From: Sarcocystis neurona
Lineage: Eukaryota > Apicomplexa > Conoidasida > Eucoccidiorida > Sarcocystidae
Assembly (NCBI GenBank): GCA_000727475.1
Contig: KL647317.1
Coordinates: 310,001-374,000, forward strand
DNA: 64,000 nt
Reading direction: 5' to 3'
Below the pieces are notes generated by a model that ran no database searches, was not told the DNA's origin, and was given only the letters and a program-made list of their open reading frames with translations. Numbering within the stretch: the first letter of the stretch is position 1; the number at the start of each line of letters is the position of its first letter. This document shows positions 10,793 to 20,872 of the stretch, piece after piece. Both the position numbers and the translations under genes were made by a program.

Positions 10793-13310
10793 GTAAGCAA
10801 GCGACTGCAGGTTTCGTGATGTCGGTGAACTGAGTGCGTACCGGAGCTAATTACACAGTAGCAGCTGTACGAGTCCGGGGCTGGCAATGTTGAGAGGGTG
10901 CGCGAGATGTAGCCATCTAGAGACCATCAAATGCACAAGTGAATATGCCTCTGTTGAGAAGCAGCCTGCAGACAACCTCTTCCAGCAACCGACCCAATGT
11001 CGACTTTTGTGAAGCACCTGCTTTCTGGCACAGCATTCACTGCTGCAGCCGAAGCCCCACTACCCGTGAGACTCACTTCCCCTTCGTGCTACCAGCATCC
11101 TCCTGAAATCAGGTCTTGCACAGCAACTGAAGTGTGTTGTGGGTCAAGTTCATTCCACGTTCTTTCACCAGGCCGGCGCCTCCTGTTAATGCAACGTGGA
11201 GATAGACGCCTCCGACCGCGGCCTCGGCACGGGGCCAAAGTGCGCATGCGAGAAAACACATGCATTACCACAACCTACGGAGGTAGGGGGTGGCTCCAGG
11301 AGCCAACTTCCACAGACACTTAGTTCGCCAGTCCATAAGGTGGGCTCCACTGCGTCCTCTTTGTTGGATGAATATAATAGCTACGTCTGATTCGGAACAG
11401 ATGATATCCGCGCGCGTTCCTCTGTACCCCCAACAGCTCACAGCACCCGACGATTGCTACTCTGTGAAGCACGGTCGCTCCACGTGAGGCATCGAGGGCA
11501 CCTACCTTCGCGCCGGCCGCCAGCATGTCAGCGTAAGGAGAAGGCAAATTCGTCACTTCGAATCAATTCGGCGGTGCAGAGGGTGGAAACTTTGTTCGCG
11601 AAGGATGTTCACGATACAGCCGGTATGGAGACTAAGCCCGAACGCGCGAGCCTGGGACAGCTGGTGAGATGGGAGAGACGTTTTGCAGGGACATAACGCT
11701 GAGCAGACACGTCGAAGTCGTCGCTAGTTGAGCGGATGTTCGCAGCTTCTGAAAGGGACGCTGTTAGCGTCTAAAGAGAAGCTGAGGAACGAACCTGGGG
11801 AACACAGCCTTTTAAGGAGAAATGTTTGTCTGCGACCACGCAGGGCGCGCTAGTGGGAAGTATTATCGCATCCCATGCATCCCTCCTGCGTAGTGTCGGT
11901 ACAGCGGCTCAAATCGGCTTTCGCATGCGACACATTTTTGCAAAAGTAGGTTCACACAATGCCCTGCACGTGAGCGTCGGCGTGTTCGTCGGTGGCTACG
12001 CGGTACTCCACCACGGAACGTCGCGTGGCACAAGGGTGACATGCCTTTCGGTTCCAGCACTGCAACGTGTCTGAGTCGTTCGACTAGTCTTGCTACTCCT
12101 CTGCTGCATCATTCTGCACAGGCCGTCGTGAGGCTCATACAGAATCGAAGTTGTATTAGTGGCATAGCGTCTATATCAATGAACTTTGGTAGTGGAAGGC
12201 GACGTGATTCACCCAGTACTTGATCTGCTCATCATTTTCCTCGTGCAAAATTCCACCGACGACTTTCACCTGTTAGCACTTTTAGCTGGTGTTAGTGTCA
12301 GGATGGAATTCTGCACCGCTTTATGCGCTCACGACTGCGGCAGTTCTTGGGGCTCACGTGAACTGGAGAAACACCCGTGGAGATTTTTGAATCCTACGGA
12401 AAGACAACACATAAACTTCCGTGACTGTCGGCGTCGACCGATGTGTTGTCAAACTTCAAGGTGGTAACCCTGCTAGGCTGAAGTGTCGTTCAAGCTGAAA
12501 GGCGGACGCGTGCACCTACGAAGCTCTTCTCAATCTGTTTGCGACCTTCAGAGGTTTTTCTTCACGAGGCACACCGGCGCGTATCACGAGCGCGTCCAGA
12601 GGGACCTCGTCGGCCTCTTCTCAACATCCCCCTTTTTGGAAGAAACCCCCTACAAACCTAGGTGGAGGAGGTCATTCCCCTGTTTGCCAGGGTTTAGCAT
12701 GGGTGAGCATCAGCCGCAGTAACCAAGGATGGCAGAATTCCATGGGCGGGCTCGAAAAAGCGGCATTGTTCCGCATGCCCACGAACGAAGAAATTCTCGA
12801 AACGGTGCATAAGCAGCACCCCGGGAGCACACCCAACACCTTTGTGCCGCAGGCCCACTGACATCCTCAGGGGCACGTAGTCTCTGCAATAGCATCAGGG
12901 ACTGCTAGGGTCTACTAAAGGATTTGCGGAGACGCTGAAGAAGACTTGGAAGCCGCAAGGCAGATCAGGCCGCAGATAAAGGGACCTCGGTGTTGTGTAC
13001 AGGAGTGCCAACTGCATCCTCATACAATGTATTCCTTCTGTGTGACAACCCTCACAGCGCGGTAAACCTAGGCCTGCGTACCGCAGACTGGTGGCGGCTC
13101 GTTACATGGTGCACGGAGCTAGCTCAGAGAATTATGATTTCACTCGGTCACCATTGATGAAGTGCCGTAACACATTCGCCGACATGACGGGACGCCCGTG
13201 TATACCTGCAGAGGTGTACGGAGATTTTGTGCGCGAGTGTCTCGGGGGCACAAGACCAGATGCATTCCTGTCGCTGAAGCCGTTTCAGTGTCCTTTGGAG
13301 TTGCGCACTG

Positions 13311-13862
13311 GTGTCCCAGGACGCTGCCAGCAGCGAGGTACAACGAGCTGTCCATCAACTGTACACAGCGTGTCACCCAGAACGCCCCACCGGGTGTCCG
13401 GCTTCTGTATTGAACGACGCCGGCAGGAGGGGGCGACACCCGGGTATTAAACTGCACTTCATTCACCGTGCTTGTCCCTTCAGAGACCTCTACTATCTGA
13501 GCCTTTTAAACGACGCTTTCGCAGCTCTTCCCTGCTGCAGGGTTCGGCCTGCTGATCACCTCTTGCTCACGCGGATAGAGCCGACGAGTGGTGTTTTAAA
13601 CGCCCAGAGCTCCACTTTCGTCAGCCGCCGGCGCAAGCCGGAGACTCCGACCACCAGTGCCTCAAAGAATTGGCTGCTGACTGCTTGCTTGCCCAGGCAA
13701 ACGTGGCCATCACAGAAAAAGGATCGGCAGAGTAGTGACTCTTGCCCGTTGCCCGGTGGTGCACGCGTAGTCGTGTATTCGTGGTCCTACAGAGACAGTG
13801 ATCGGACGGAGGATTTGGGCCCGGGGGGATGGTGCACGTACGATCGACAGCCAGTTGAGTGA
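13311..13862 (+). CDS. Candidate coding stretch, unidentified
   Basis: A 183-codon open frame ends in TGA at 13860-13862, longer than most in this interval. It includes LYYLSLLNDAFAAL and a Ser/Thr/Lys-rich segment (RRRKPETPTTSASKN). It does not begin with ATG, so if real it is an exon. A preceding frame (13091-13450) with AEVYGDFVRECLGGTRPD could supply the 5' part by splicing near 13.3 kb. No homology was recognised and a chance frame of this length is possible. Confidence 0.18.
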   Translation: MSQDAASSEVQRAVHQLYTACHPERPTGCPASVLNDAGRRGRHPGIKLHFIHRACPFRDLYYLSLLNDAFAALPCCRVRPADHLLLTRIEPTSGVLNAQSSTFVSRRRKPETPTTSASKNWLLTACLPRQTWPSQKKDRQSSDSCPLPGGARVVVYSWSYRDSDRTEDLGPGGWCTYDRQPVE

Positions 13863-14248
13863 CGGTGAACTGAACAGAAACACGTATACTAGGCTATGCT
13901 TGGCATTTTAGGGTATGCGATCTACGTGTTGGACAAACCTGTTTAGAATGCAGTGCCCGCGGTATGTTCGAGTGTCATATGGCGCAAGGAGATGGTGCCC
14001 TATCATTAGTTCGCCACACATCCAAATTATGGCTGCCCTCCCAGCTGTCGTCAGCGCCTGCTGATCCACCCACGTTCGCTGCGATACGTTGGCGTTAACT
14101 GCGGTGGCCTCTGCTTGGTCGGTGTCGCGGAGCCGTTGGCGTGGTGAGGAATGCTTTCCGAGTCAATGTCTCCAGCCGCGCGACTCGCCTATAACCGTTG
14201 CAGTCGTGCGCTGCCCGCGTCGCCACTAGCACAGCTGGTAGCGGTGGT

Positions 14249-14506
14249 ATGTCACAGGTCATTTTTCTTAACATATTCTGTCATGGAATCTACCCTCTTA
14301 TTGAACTGACCCCAGATTTCAACAATGCGGAACCGTGGGACATCTTTTTCGCCCAGTGCAGCGTCCTTACTTTTCGTGAGCTGTTGACCTACGAAGGATG
14401 GTGCCCACCTGCTCCGCGGGGTGTGGAACTTCGTGAGGGGGGAGGGTCCCATATGATACTACTCGGGCTGCCGACAGGCAGTAAAGACGTCGCCTTCTTA
14501 TATTAG
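14249..14506 (+). CDS. Candidate small ORF, unidentified
   Basis: An ATG at 14249 opens 85 codons ending at TAG (14504-14506), with hydrophobic and acidic residues (IYPLIELTPDFNNAEPWDIF). The antisense strand of the same bases is also open and reads KDAALGEKDVPRFRIVEIW then NKRVDSMTEYVKKNDL before a stop at about 14252. That antisense peptide is at least as protein-like. At most one is likely real, and I cannot choose from the sequence alone. Confidence 0.2.
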   Translation: MSQVIFLNIFCHGIYPLIELTPDFNNAEPWDIFFAQCSVLTFRELLTYEGWCPPAPRGVELREGGGSHMILLGLPTGSKDVAFLY

Positions 14507-14870
14507 GTACAACGTCCTTTTAGGTCTCGCTTGCCAAGGAAGTCCAAGGCCATCTCGGGTTTTCGAGACATTGTTGCAACTTAACCAGGAATCGAATACA
14601 TACTTGTCACTTCGTGTTGTCCAGGGGATGCTGCCTTGTCGTTGAAGCCGAGTTTGTGACTCCCACAGTTACTAGGAGGATTTTCATGTCAAGGCCTGCT
14701 TAAACACGGTGTCGACCCTCAGACTACAAACAGAGGGAGTGAGGGATGTGGAATTCGGTAGTTGTTGGGCTATAGACGACGTCTGCGTCAACCAGCGACC
14801 AGATACCGCCACTCCTTACTAACATTAGGCAGATGTAGCTATCAATGATTCTGTGCAAGACTTACGCAAC

Positions 14871-16139
14871 ATGGCAGGTGTCACCAGTAGCTTCCCTTCG
14901 CCTAGAAAAAGACGCGAGCGCGCCTCGGTAGCGACCTGGCGGCCACCAGGAGAACCCGATGAACGTGCGAAAGCAGACGATCGAGCGCGGTCGCGTGCAA
15001 GCGGCTGCCTCCGCCCGTGTAGCAAAGGTGGCCAGCGTGCCTCTTCATGGAGACATCGGTTTTCGTTGGCAGTTCTTGCGGGGTCCACGGCGCTTCTGAT
15101 CGTGTACGTTTTGCACGAGACGCTGCTGAGGCACCGCCTACTTACGAAAAACTTAAAAGAAAGCCGGCGCGCCGAGCCGGCGAATCTGGAAGTTCCAGAC
15201 GACGAAAAGCTCCAACAGTCTGTGGGGACGTCACCGGGAAAGGGGCGTGACAACGACGCGTATCTGTCCACTAATTGGATTCTGGGCAAGATACGTCAGG
15301 AGAAGAATGGGAAAAAGGAGTACGACGACGGTGCCTATCTATCCACTAATTGGTATCTGGACAAGGCACATCGGGAAAAGGACGAGGAACAGCCTGTGTC
15401 CTCCTCAGAAGTTCAGGTTCTCTCCACGCAGGGCGACGATGGGCCAAGTATAGCTGAAGTCTCTCGGAGAGGAGGGCGTAGAAACCTCACCTTCGTCAAC
15501 GTCGTGCGCTTCCCGGTGCAAATGATTCTCGCAGGTCTGCGTGGCGTCATAGTTTTGTTCCTGCGACTTCTACAACTGATTACGTATGTCTTTAAAATGG
15601 TGCGGGGCATACTATTTGGGGTAACGTATCTTGGAAACACGGTATTAACGTCTTTGTCAGTTCTGTTAACCGCTATCACCGTGAGTGCCGCCATTGTTGG
15701 CCTGCAACTACTGTTTTTACCTCTGACCGCTGCGCTTCCCGCCACATATCTACACGGCATCCTGCAGCACGCGTTTGGTCGGTGGTTCTCAATACTCGCT
15801 TTCTTCCTTCATTGGGGGCCGCCATCTGCACTAGTGCTTCTCTTGTGTTTGCTTGCAGCATATCGCCTCGTGCTACGTGTGCCAGCACCCGCTTTGATTG
15901 GCAGAGCTCTAGGGATTGCGCTTGCGTATGTAGCACAGCTAGGAATTCCTGGTCTATCCAGTGCTCCTCTGCCTCTTGCTGATCCAGCGTGGGCCGCATT
16001 TGCTGGCGATGTGTCTTACCTTGCCGCTCTAAGCGCGTTCCTCTCTGTAGATTTCGTGAGGTGGCTGAGCATTCGTCCATTCTTGATCGGTTTTCTAACT
16101 GTCTACATTCTATGGCAGTATGCCACGGCGTCCATTTAG
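14871..16139 (+). CDS. Polytopic membrane protein with internal AYLSTNW repeat, unidentified
   Basis: Single-exon frame of 422 residues from an ATG in good context (GCAACATGGCA) to TAG at 16137-16139. Order: a basic, Arg-rich N-terminus (residues 1-60); one hydrophobic helix (about 63-82, SLAVLAGSTALLIVYVL); a charged linker holding two tandem 25-residue units (from about 130 and 155), each with AYLSTNW, then L and K at fixed spacing and a Lys/Glu tail; then from about residue 205 a long hydrophobic part with several membrane spans (for example VLLLCLLAAYRLVL and FLIGFLTVYILWQYA). The basic tail before the first helix suggests a signal anchor. I do not recognise the family. It is the only long intronless frame here apart from the RAP gene. 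Both strong neighbours are more than 4 kb away. Confidence 0.72.
   Translation: MAGVTSSFPSPRKRRERASVATWRPPGEPDERAKADDRARSRASGCLRPCSKGGQRASSWRHRFSLAVLAGSTALLIVYVLHETLLRHRLLTKNLKESRRAEPANLEVPDDEKLQQSVGTSPGKGRDNDAYLSTNWILGKIRQEKNGKKEYDDGAYLSTNWYLDKAHREKDEEQPVSSSEVQVLSTQGDDGPSIAEVSRRGGRRNLTFVNVVRFPVQMILAGLRGVIVLFLRLLQLITYVFKMVRGILFGVTYLGNTVLTSLSVLLTAITVSAAIVGLQLLFLPLTAALPATYLHGILQHAFGRWFSILAFFLHWGPPSALVLLLCLLAAYRLVLRVPAPALIGRALGIALAYVAQLGIPGLSSAPLPLADPAWAAFAGDVSYLAALSAFLSVDFVRWLSIRPFLIGFLTVYILWQYATASI
15261..15400 (+). repeat. In-frame 75-bp tandem duplication within the membrane protein gene
   Basis: TATCTGTCCACTAATTGG at 15261 and TATCTATCCACTAATTGG at 15336 start two units 75 bp apart. At protein level both read AYLSTNW, then a hydrophobic position, Leu, Gly or Asp, Lys and a Lys/Glu-rich tail. 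The third-base change inside the conserved YLSTNW core is silent, while the tails have diverged. That pattern suggests an old duplication kept under selection for the core. Confidence 0.7.
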
Positions 16140-18420
16140 GACTCTCCGGTTTCTTAGTGACCATGAGTTCGTCACGAAAGTAGCGTCAGGAATCACCGTG
16201 TGGGTCAGGCTGTGAATAGGTTCACTCACGAGCGAGCGCTCGCACAGGTTGAAAACGTGCGTGCTTTTGTCCGCACGTTGAATTAGTCTCTTACTCTTTA
16301 GTCATAAGAAGCCAAGCGTGGTTGGAACTGGGAATTTCCGGACTTCACTGCGTTCGGTCCTGTTGTGAAAGGCCCTTTCGGCGGTTATGTTCCGCGTATT
16401 CTTTCAACAGTATCTTCGATGCAAACCCGAGCTCCAGACTGTCGTTTACCGCACAAACGTAGCGCAGCTGACCACTATCGTGCAAACGTTTACGAAGGTT
16501 TTGGGGAGGATTCTTAGAAAGCGAATGCTGGGAAAGTCGGCCTAGTTGTGGCCACCTTCAAGCAGGACACGTCAAAGGGCACGCGACATCTTTTGACCAC
16601 CACAGCACGTACAAGGGCGGCAACTGACCCAAATTGCTACGTGGCACCATTTGGCTGCGACGCAGTCGTCTGTCGCGCTGCGATCTCGCATTTGTATTCT
16701 GCGCCCGTTGCCGGGGGGGAACATCGCTTTCACTGTGTGTGAAGGAGGCGGTATTAGCAGTAAGGTAGTCTGCATGCGTGTAGTGTTAACGTACATTTCC
16801 CTGCAGACGTAGACAATCGTTAGCGGTGATGAGTTTGTGTACGTGCTTTTTGCGTGCCACCGGCAGCTGACTTAACAGAGCTAAGGTGGGATTTTTCGGC
16901 ACAGATCTGTGCTGGGCTGTGGCTCACCCCTCTTTCGCCTCGTGCAGTTGCTGGCGAGAACTCTGCAGAGAAAGGATGAAAGCCCGACGCATGTTGTACT
17001 CGGTGACCATTCGAGCAGTTCTAAGAGAAATAGGAGGGATGTCCGTATGTTGCGGTGAATAATTTTTCTTGGTACAGAACTAGCCGCTTGTCTTCGGGTG
17101 CGCATGTTGCGTTTAAACTAGCTACCGCTTGTAGCGAATCAAACCATCTTTTAAGCTGTCGGCGTTGTTTTGTGCTGACAGCGTGATCTGGTGACTTATG
17201 CGTCTTTATGAGAGGCAGACTGCGTCTCAAGAGGTAGGGGGCGAATAGCATCGAGGTGTACGTGTTGCACGAGCTTTAACGTACGACACTAACGCGTGCA
17301 CGTAGTCGACTACACTGTCTTATCTTCCTGTCGACCGCCATTTCAGCTCACTTCGTTCTCTTAAATGGTGGTGGTTTCCCCACATGTAAAAGTGTCACAG
17401 CAGTTCCTTGAAGCGTGGCGGTGTGGAAGTTTGGGACTAAGGTTCCGCGTTACTCGTAAGGTATTGGTGTTGTTTTTTCTGCTTCAGTTTTATTTTTCAG
17501 TGAATGGGAAAACTTGTGGACAGAAAGGTAACCCCCACTAGTCGGAATGGCGACTCAGTTGGCATTTAGTACGCGTTTCCGAAGCCGACTCAACGCTTCC
17601 CGTGGAGCAATTAGAAATTTGCTATCAAGGAGAATGCAGTGCTGACTGATCGTTTACTTTGTTTGCACTGGGAGGCTGACAGCATGGCACAGTGGAGGAC
17701 TACGTTGTGTCTGCGTATTATTCGTGAACTGGATCTTCTTTTGCATGCGTGGGTGATCTGTCGCTGGTCTCTGCCAGCTCTGCCACGCACACAAAGCTTG
17801 TTCGCAGATATTTAGGAAGTAGCACGCAGATGAACTACACGAACGATATACACCGAAACATTTGAATCTCATTGGAGGGTGGAACGCATTGTGCAGTATT
17901 CGTTCAGTTGCCGCCTTCACGGTTTGCAAATGGCGGTTTGCGTGTGTTGGGTCAGGATTAGATAGCGCGTCGGAGAAAATCAGCAGCAGTCGTATAGGTG
18001 TTTCCCTCCCGCACCCGTAGTTGCCTATTTTACATTGTGCTTGGGTGGAGCGGCGGCGGTCGGGCCAACCCCCTGTCCACGCAGGTAAGAGACCGTGCCC
18101 GCACTTGAATACCGACACGCGTATACGTTTCTGTGTCTGCCACGGTAGAAGCGTATTTCTTCTACAGTTCTAGCACCCGTGCACCGAAAAATGCGTTTGA
18201 TCATCTGACTAAGACACGAGTCTCCAAGTGGGGTTTCTGCTGGTTGTCGGAGGCGCCTTTATTCGAAAAAACGCGTATTCGTAAAAGCTGTAGGTCTGTC
18301 TCTATTCCTTTGTCTTGCGGTGGCTTCGGTGCACGAGTAAGACAAGACAATGTATGCGCATAGTGCGACTTCGGAGCAGCGGAGCAGAACCTTCACCGAA
18401 AGACAAATCCTGGTGGTGCC

Positions 18421-18972
18421 ATGTTGCTTGTCAGTTCAATTCACTATGATGCGAGCTCCTTGTGCGCCATACTAGAAGGGAAAGAAGCCTTGAGGATACG
18501 AGGACAAGCGCAGAGAAAGATCACTTACCTGAAGGGCGTGTCGTTTCAGGCAACCCCGTACCTGTCTGCGGCCCCCGTTAGAAGGAAAGTTCCATATAAA
18601 TCTGTAATGCGCCACTCTTCATTCCTCCGAGAGTTAGCGACAACGGTTACGGGAGGCCTGATGATAAGAGATGGCAGCTACTTGCCTCGAGGCGATCCAA
18701 TTTTTAAAGTTGCTTTACACACCTCTGCCAACCAACGGCGTCTCGTAGTGGTTCTTTGCCAGCTTACTCAGTATTGCTGCGCTCGTCTTTACAAAAATGA
18801 TTTTTCGTGTCGTCGTATTGGTTGCCATCATTGTCCCGCTTGTTCGATGTGTGCACTAATCCGGCGGTTAATGCCAGCAGTGCAGCGGTTAACCGCACCC
18901 CGGAGTGGTGGAGTTTACCAACAGTTCCGTCAAGTGTTCCTTATCGTGTACTTCGCTGAACATGTTGCCTGA
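18421..18972 (+). CDS. Candidate 183-codon ORF, unidentified
   Basis: An intact frame runs from ATG (context GTGCCATGTT) to TGA at 18970-18972. The product is basic and Cys-containing, including a short CxxCxxCxxC-like cluster (CRRIGCHHCPACSMC). There is no signal peptide, clear membrane span or recognised domain. Neighbouring frames on both strands are also fairly long, so chance is a serious alternative. The Cys/His cluster is suggestive of a small metal-binding site but too short to call a zinc finger. Confidence 0.2.
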   Translation: MLLVSSIHYDASSLCAILEGKEALRIRGQAQRKITYLKGVSFQATPYLSAAPVRRKVPYKSVMRHSSFLRELATTVTGGLMIRDGSYLPRGDPIFKVALHTSANQRRLVVVLCQLTQYCCARLYKNDFSCRRIGCHHCPACSMCALIRRLMPAVQRLTAPRSGGVYQQFRQVFLIVYFAEHVA

Positions 18973-19664
18973 CTACGTGGAAATGGCCAGCGATAATAAG
19001 CGCTGGTGATGAGGACATGCGCGTGATCCTTTCAGTAGACCAGTTAACTTTCTCTTACTTCTCATCTACGTCATCAGTCTTCACGCTGACCCGCTATTAG
19101 GAACGCACGCAAGCCAAATAGACCACAGATCAGTCTTCTGATTGAACGTTGGTATTCCCTATGTTGGGATAACGGGTCTTTTTAGCTGTGGCTTCTAGAA
19201 ACAATTTGGTCAACCTGCGCTGCAGCACTAAGAGGTTCTGAACTTTACAGAACTAGTTGTACTTTGTAAGTGTCTGCCCACAAACAAATCACTGTTATTC
19301 GGGTGGAGTGGTTACTGACGTAATCACGGTACCCTCTTGACCTAAAAAGCAAGCCTGTGATCGCAGCCGTTGCGGACGTGCAGCGCTTGGCCGTGGTTTA
19401 ACGGCGCCTGAACAAGGAGTGCAGACAGACCTGCTTCCCCCCAGCCAGGAAGTGCCTGATACACACCTTCTATGCCTTTAGGGTACCATTTGGAGTCCAT
19501 GGGATTCGTCTCTGGAAACACCTGAGAACGCGAAATTGTCCCGATTGGACAGTTGACCCGACCAGCGCGACAGGCAACCCGACCGCCCGGGTCGGAAGCC
19601 GACGCGCGTCACATGCTGGAAAAGAAGTGGCCACCTCGGCTGTCGGCCGACGAATGTTCAGCCG

Positions 19665-20190
19665 TTATGATTGAGCAGCTTTTATGAGCGTAATGGGGTC
19701 ATGCCCTCTGTAGTGTACGTCCGAACTTGCTGCTTCCAGCGCTTTTTTTTTTTCAAGCGTTGTCTTCTCACCTTGGTCTCGGAGCTTTGAGACCGTCCAC
19801 CGTGTCCAATGGCGACGTCTCTCAGTGAATTCCCGCATGTGGTGGGCATCTACGATGTTCTTCCCTAAAACGCAAGCATTTCTCACCTGTTCTTCGAAGC
19901 ATCAGCATCGTCCTGGCCGCATTTGTGACCTCCTTCGGCCCATGCACGACAGCAGTCGAGAATTCCCCGGTGTGTGTCGTGGTAAAGTGCGCGGCGAAGT
20001 ATTCAACTGCGCCATCCGTGTATTTTTTGGTAAATCTGATTTCCTTGTGTCCGTTCGTAGGTGGGATCTTCCGCGTTGAACAGCTCCACAAATATTCTCC
20101 CACCTTCGTCAGCCTCCCTGCGCGCGGCATACGCCAAATCCCTTCCCAGGGTGGATGTTTGTCCCAGTAGTCATTTCCCCGCCTACTCGT
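19665..20190 (-). pseudogene. Possible decayed or frameshifted coding sequence, unidentified
   Basis: Reading down the minus strand, three consecutive frames give protein-like peptides that would join only through frame changes. First, about 20.19-20.03 kb: DLAYAARREADEGGRIFVEL then DPTYERTQGNQIYQKIHGW. Second, 20130-19822: YTDGAVEYFAAHFTTTHTG and VVHGPKEVTNAARTMLMLRR. Third, to a stop at 19665: VDAHHMREFTERRRHWTRW and KALEAASSDVHYRGHDP. The second-to-third shift sits beside a 22-bp GTGAGA...TTTTAG segment, which looks like an intron but is too short to be normal. A frameshifted gene or old mobile-element fragment fits, as would sequencing errors. No family recognised. Confidence 0.3.
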
Positions 20191-20872
20191 TTGACGTGTT
20201 TCGTCCCCATTTCACCGTCCTTCCCCATTCACCTGCACACTTTCACGGGCGTCGCTCGAGGCGCCCCAGAATCCCTAAACTCCTTTTTTCTGCCGCTGTT
20301 TCACCTCTGCTGTGTTCCAGCGTCCCTCATCGCATGTTCACCATAGCCAGTCCCTTCGCTTCTTTTGTCAGGACATTCACGCCAGCTCCCCGCCGTATTC
20401 CCGCCCACAGAAAGCCACGCTTGCACCGATTCGTGTGTCGCTCCCCATAGAAGCGTCTCCACAGAGCGCCATTAGTACTACAGTGCATCATCTGGTGACC
20501 CCGGCGTGACGCTACTTGCGCGAAGTGTATGAGAATGTGCTTCACCGTGTCCCTCCGCACTGCGCTTCTGCTGTGTCTAGCATACCCTCCCATCTGGAGC
20601 TTCTGCAGAGGCGTTCCCCAGATTTTTGGCAGTTAAGGTGTGTCTCGCTTTCTTCGCCTGCCGCTTCGTTGGCTTTTTTTTTTTTTTTCAATTGCCGCGT
20701 GTTTTGTGCTCCGCCCGCTTCGATTTCTCGCTGCCGGCCGTGGTGTTTCATGTGCTGTCACGGTATTCTGAGGTTTGCTTACATGGTCTCGCGGTTTCGC
20801 GGGCCTAGGCGTACCCACTGGTTCAGCTTGTGATCGAGAGGTTGTGTCTCCTTCTTTTCTGGGGCGGTTGCC

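Larger units (their letters stand above)
4366..14870. other. Gene-poor 10.5-kb interval with scattered candidate exons
   Basis: No frame here shows recognisable homology, and most open frames are of the length expected by chance. The better-looking stretches are given as separate low-confidence entries (5032-5239 minus, 8745-9092 plus, 9479-9743 plus, 10612-10792 plus, 13311-13862 plus, 14249-14506 plus). Weaker ones are minus 5711-5938 (GGALHAFLRCGAEKPAFQLV in one frame), plus 11290-11487 (ending TAPDDCYSVKHGRST), plus 11454-11696 (RVETLFAKDVHDTAGMETK) and plus 11826-12074. They may be exons of one or more long-intron genes, but I could not chain them. Two diverged tandem repeats (7314-7461 and 8058-8151) lie in it. 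No tRNA with both A and B boxes was found. Confidence 0.5.
16140..20872. other. Mostly non-coding interval upstream of the split membrane-protein gene
   Basis: No frame shows homology. An ATG-started 183-codon plus-strand frame (18421-18972) is the longest and is listed separately. The minus-strand patch at 19.66-20.19 kb looks like broken coding sequence and is also listed. From about 20.13 to 20.87 kb the plus strand is strongly pyrimidine-rich and carries a T15 tract (20674-20688). A T11 tract lies at 19743-19753. The pyrimidine-rich stretch directly precedes the ATG at 20873 and may be the 5' untranslated region or promoter of that gene, but I see no defined motif. Confidence 0.45.
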
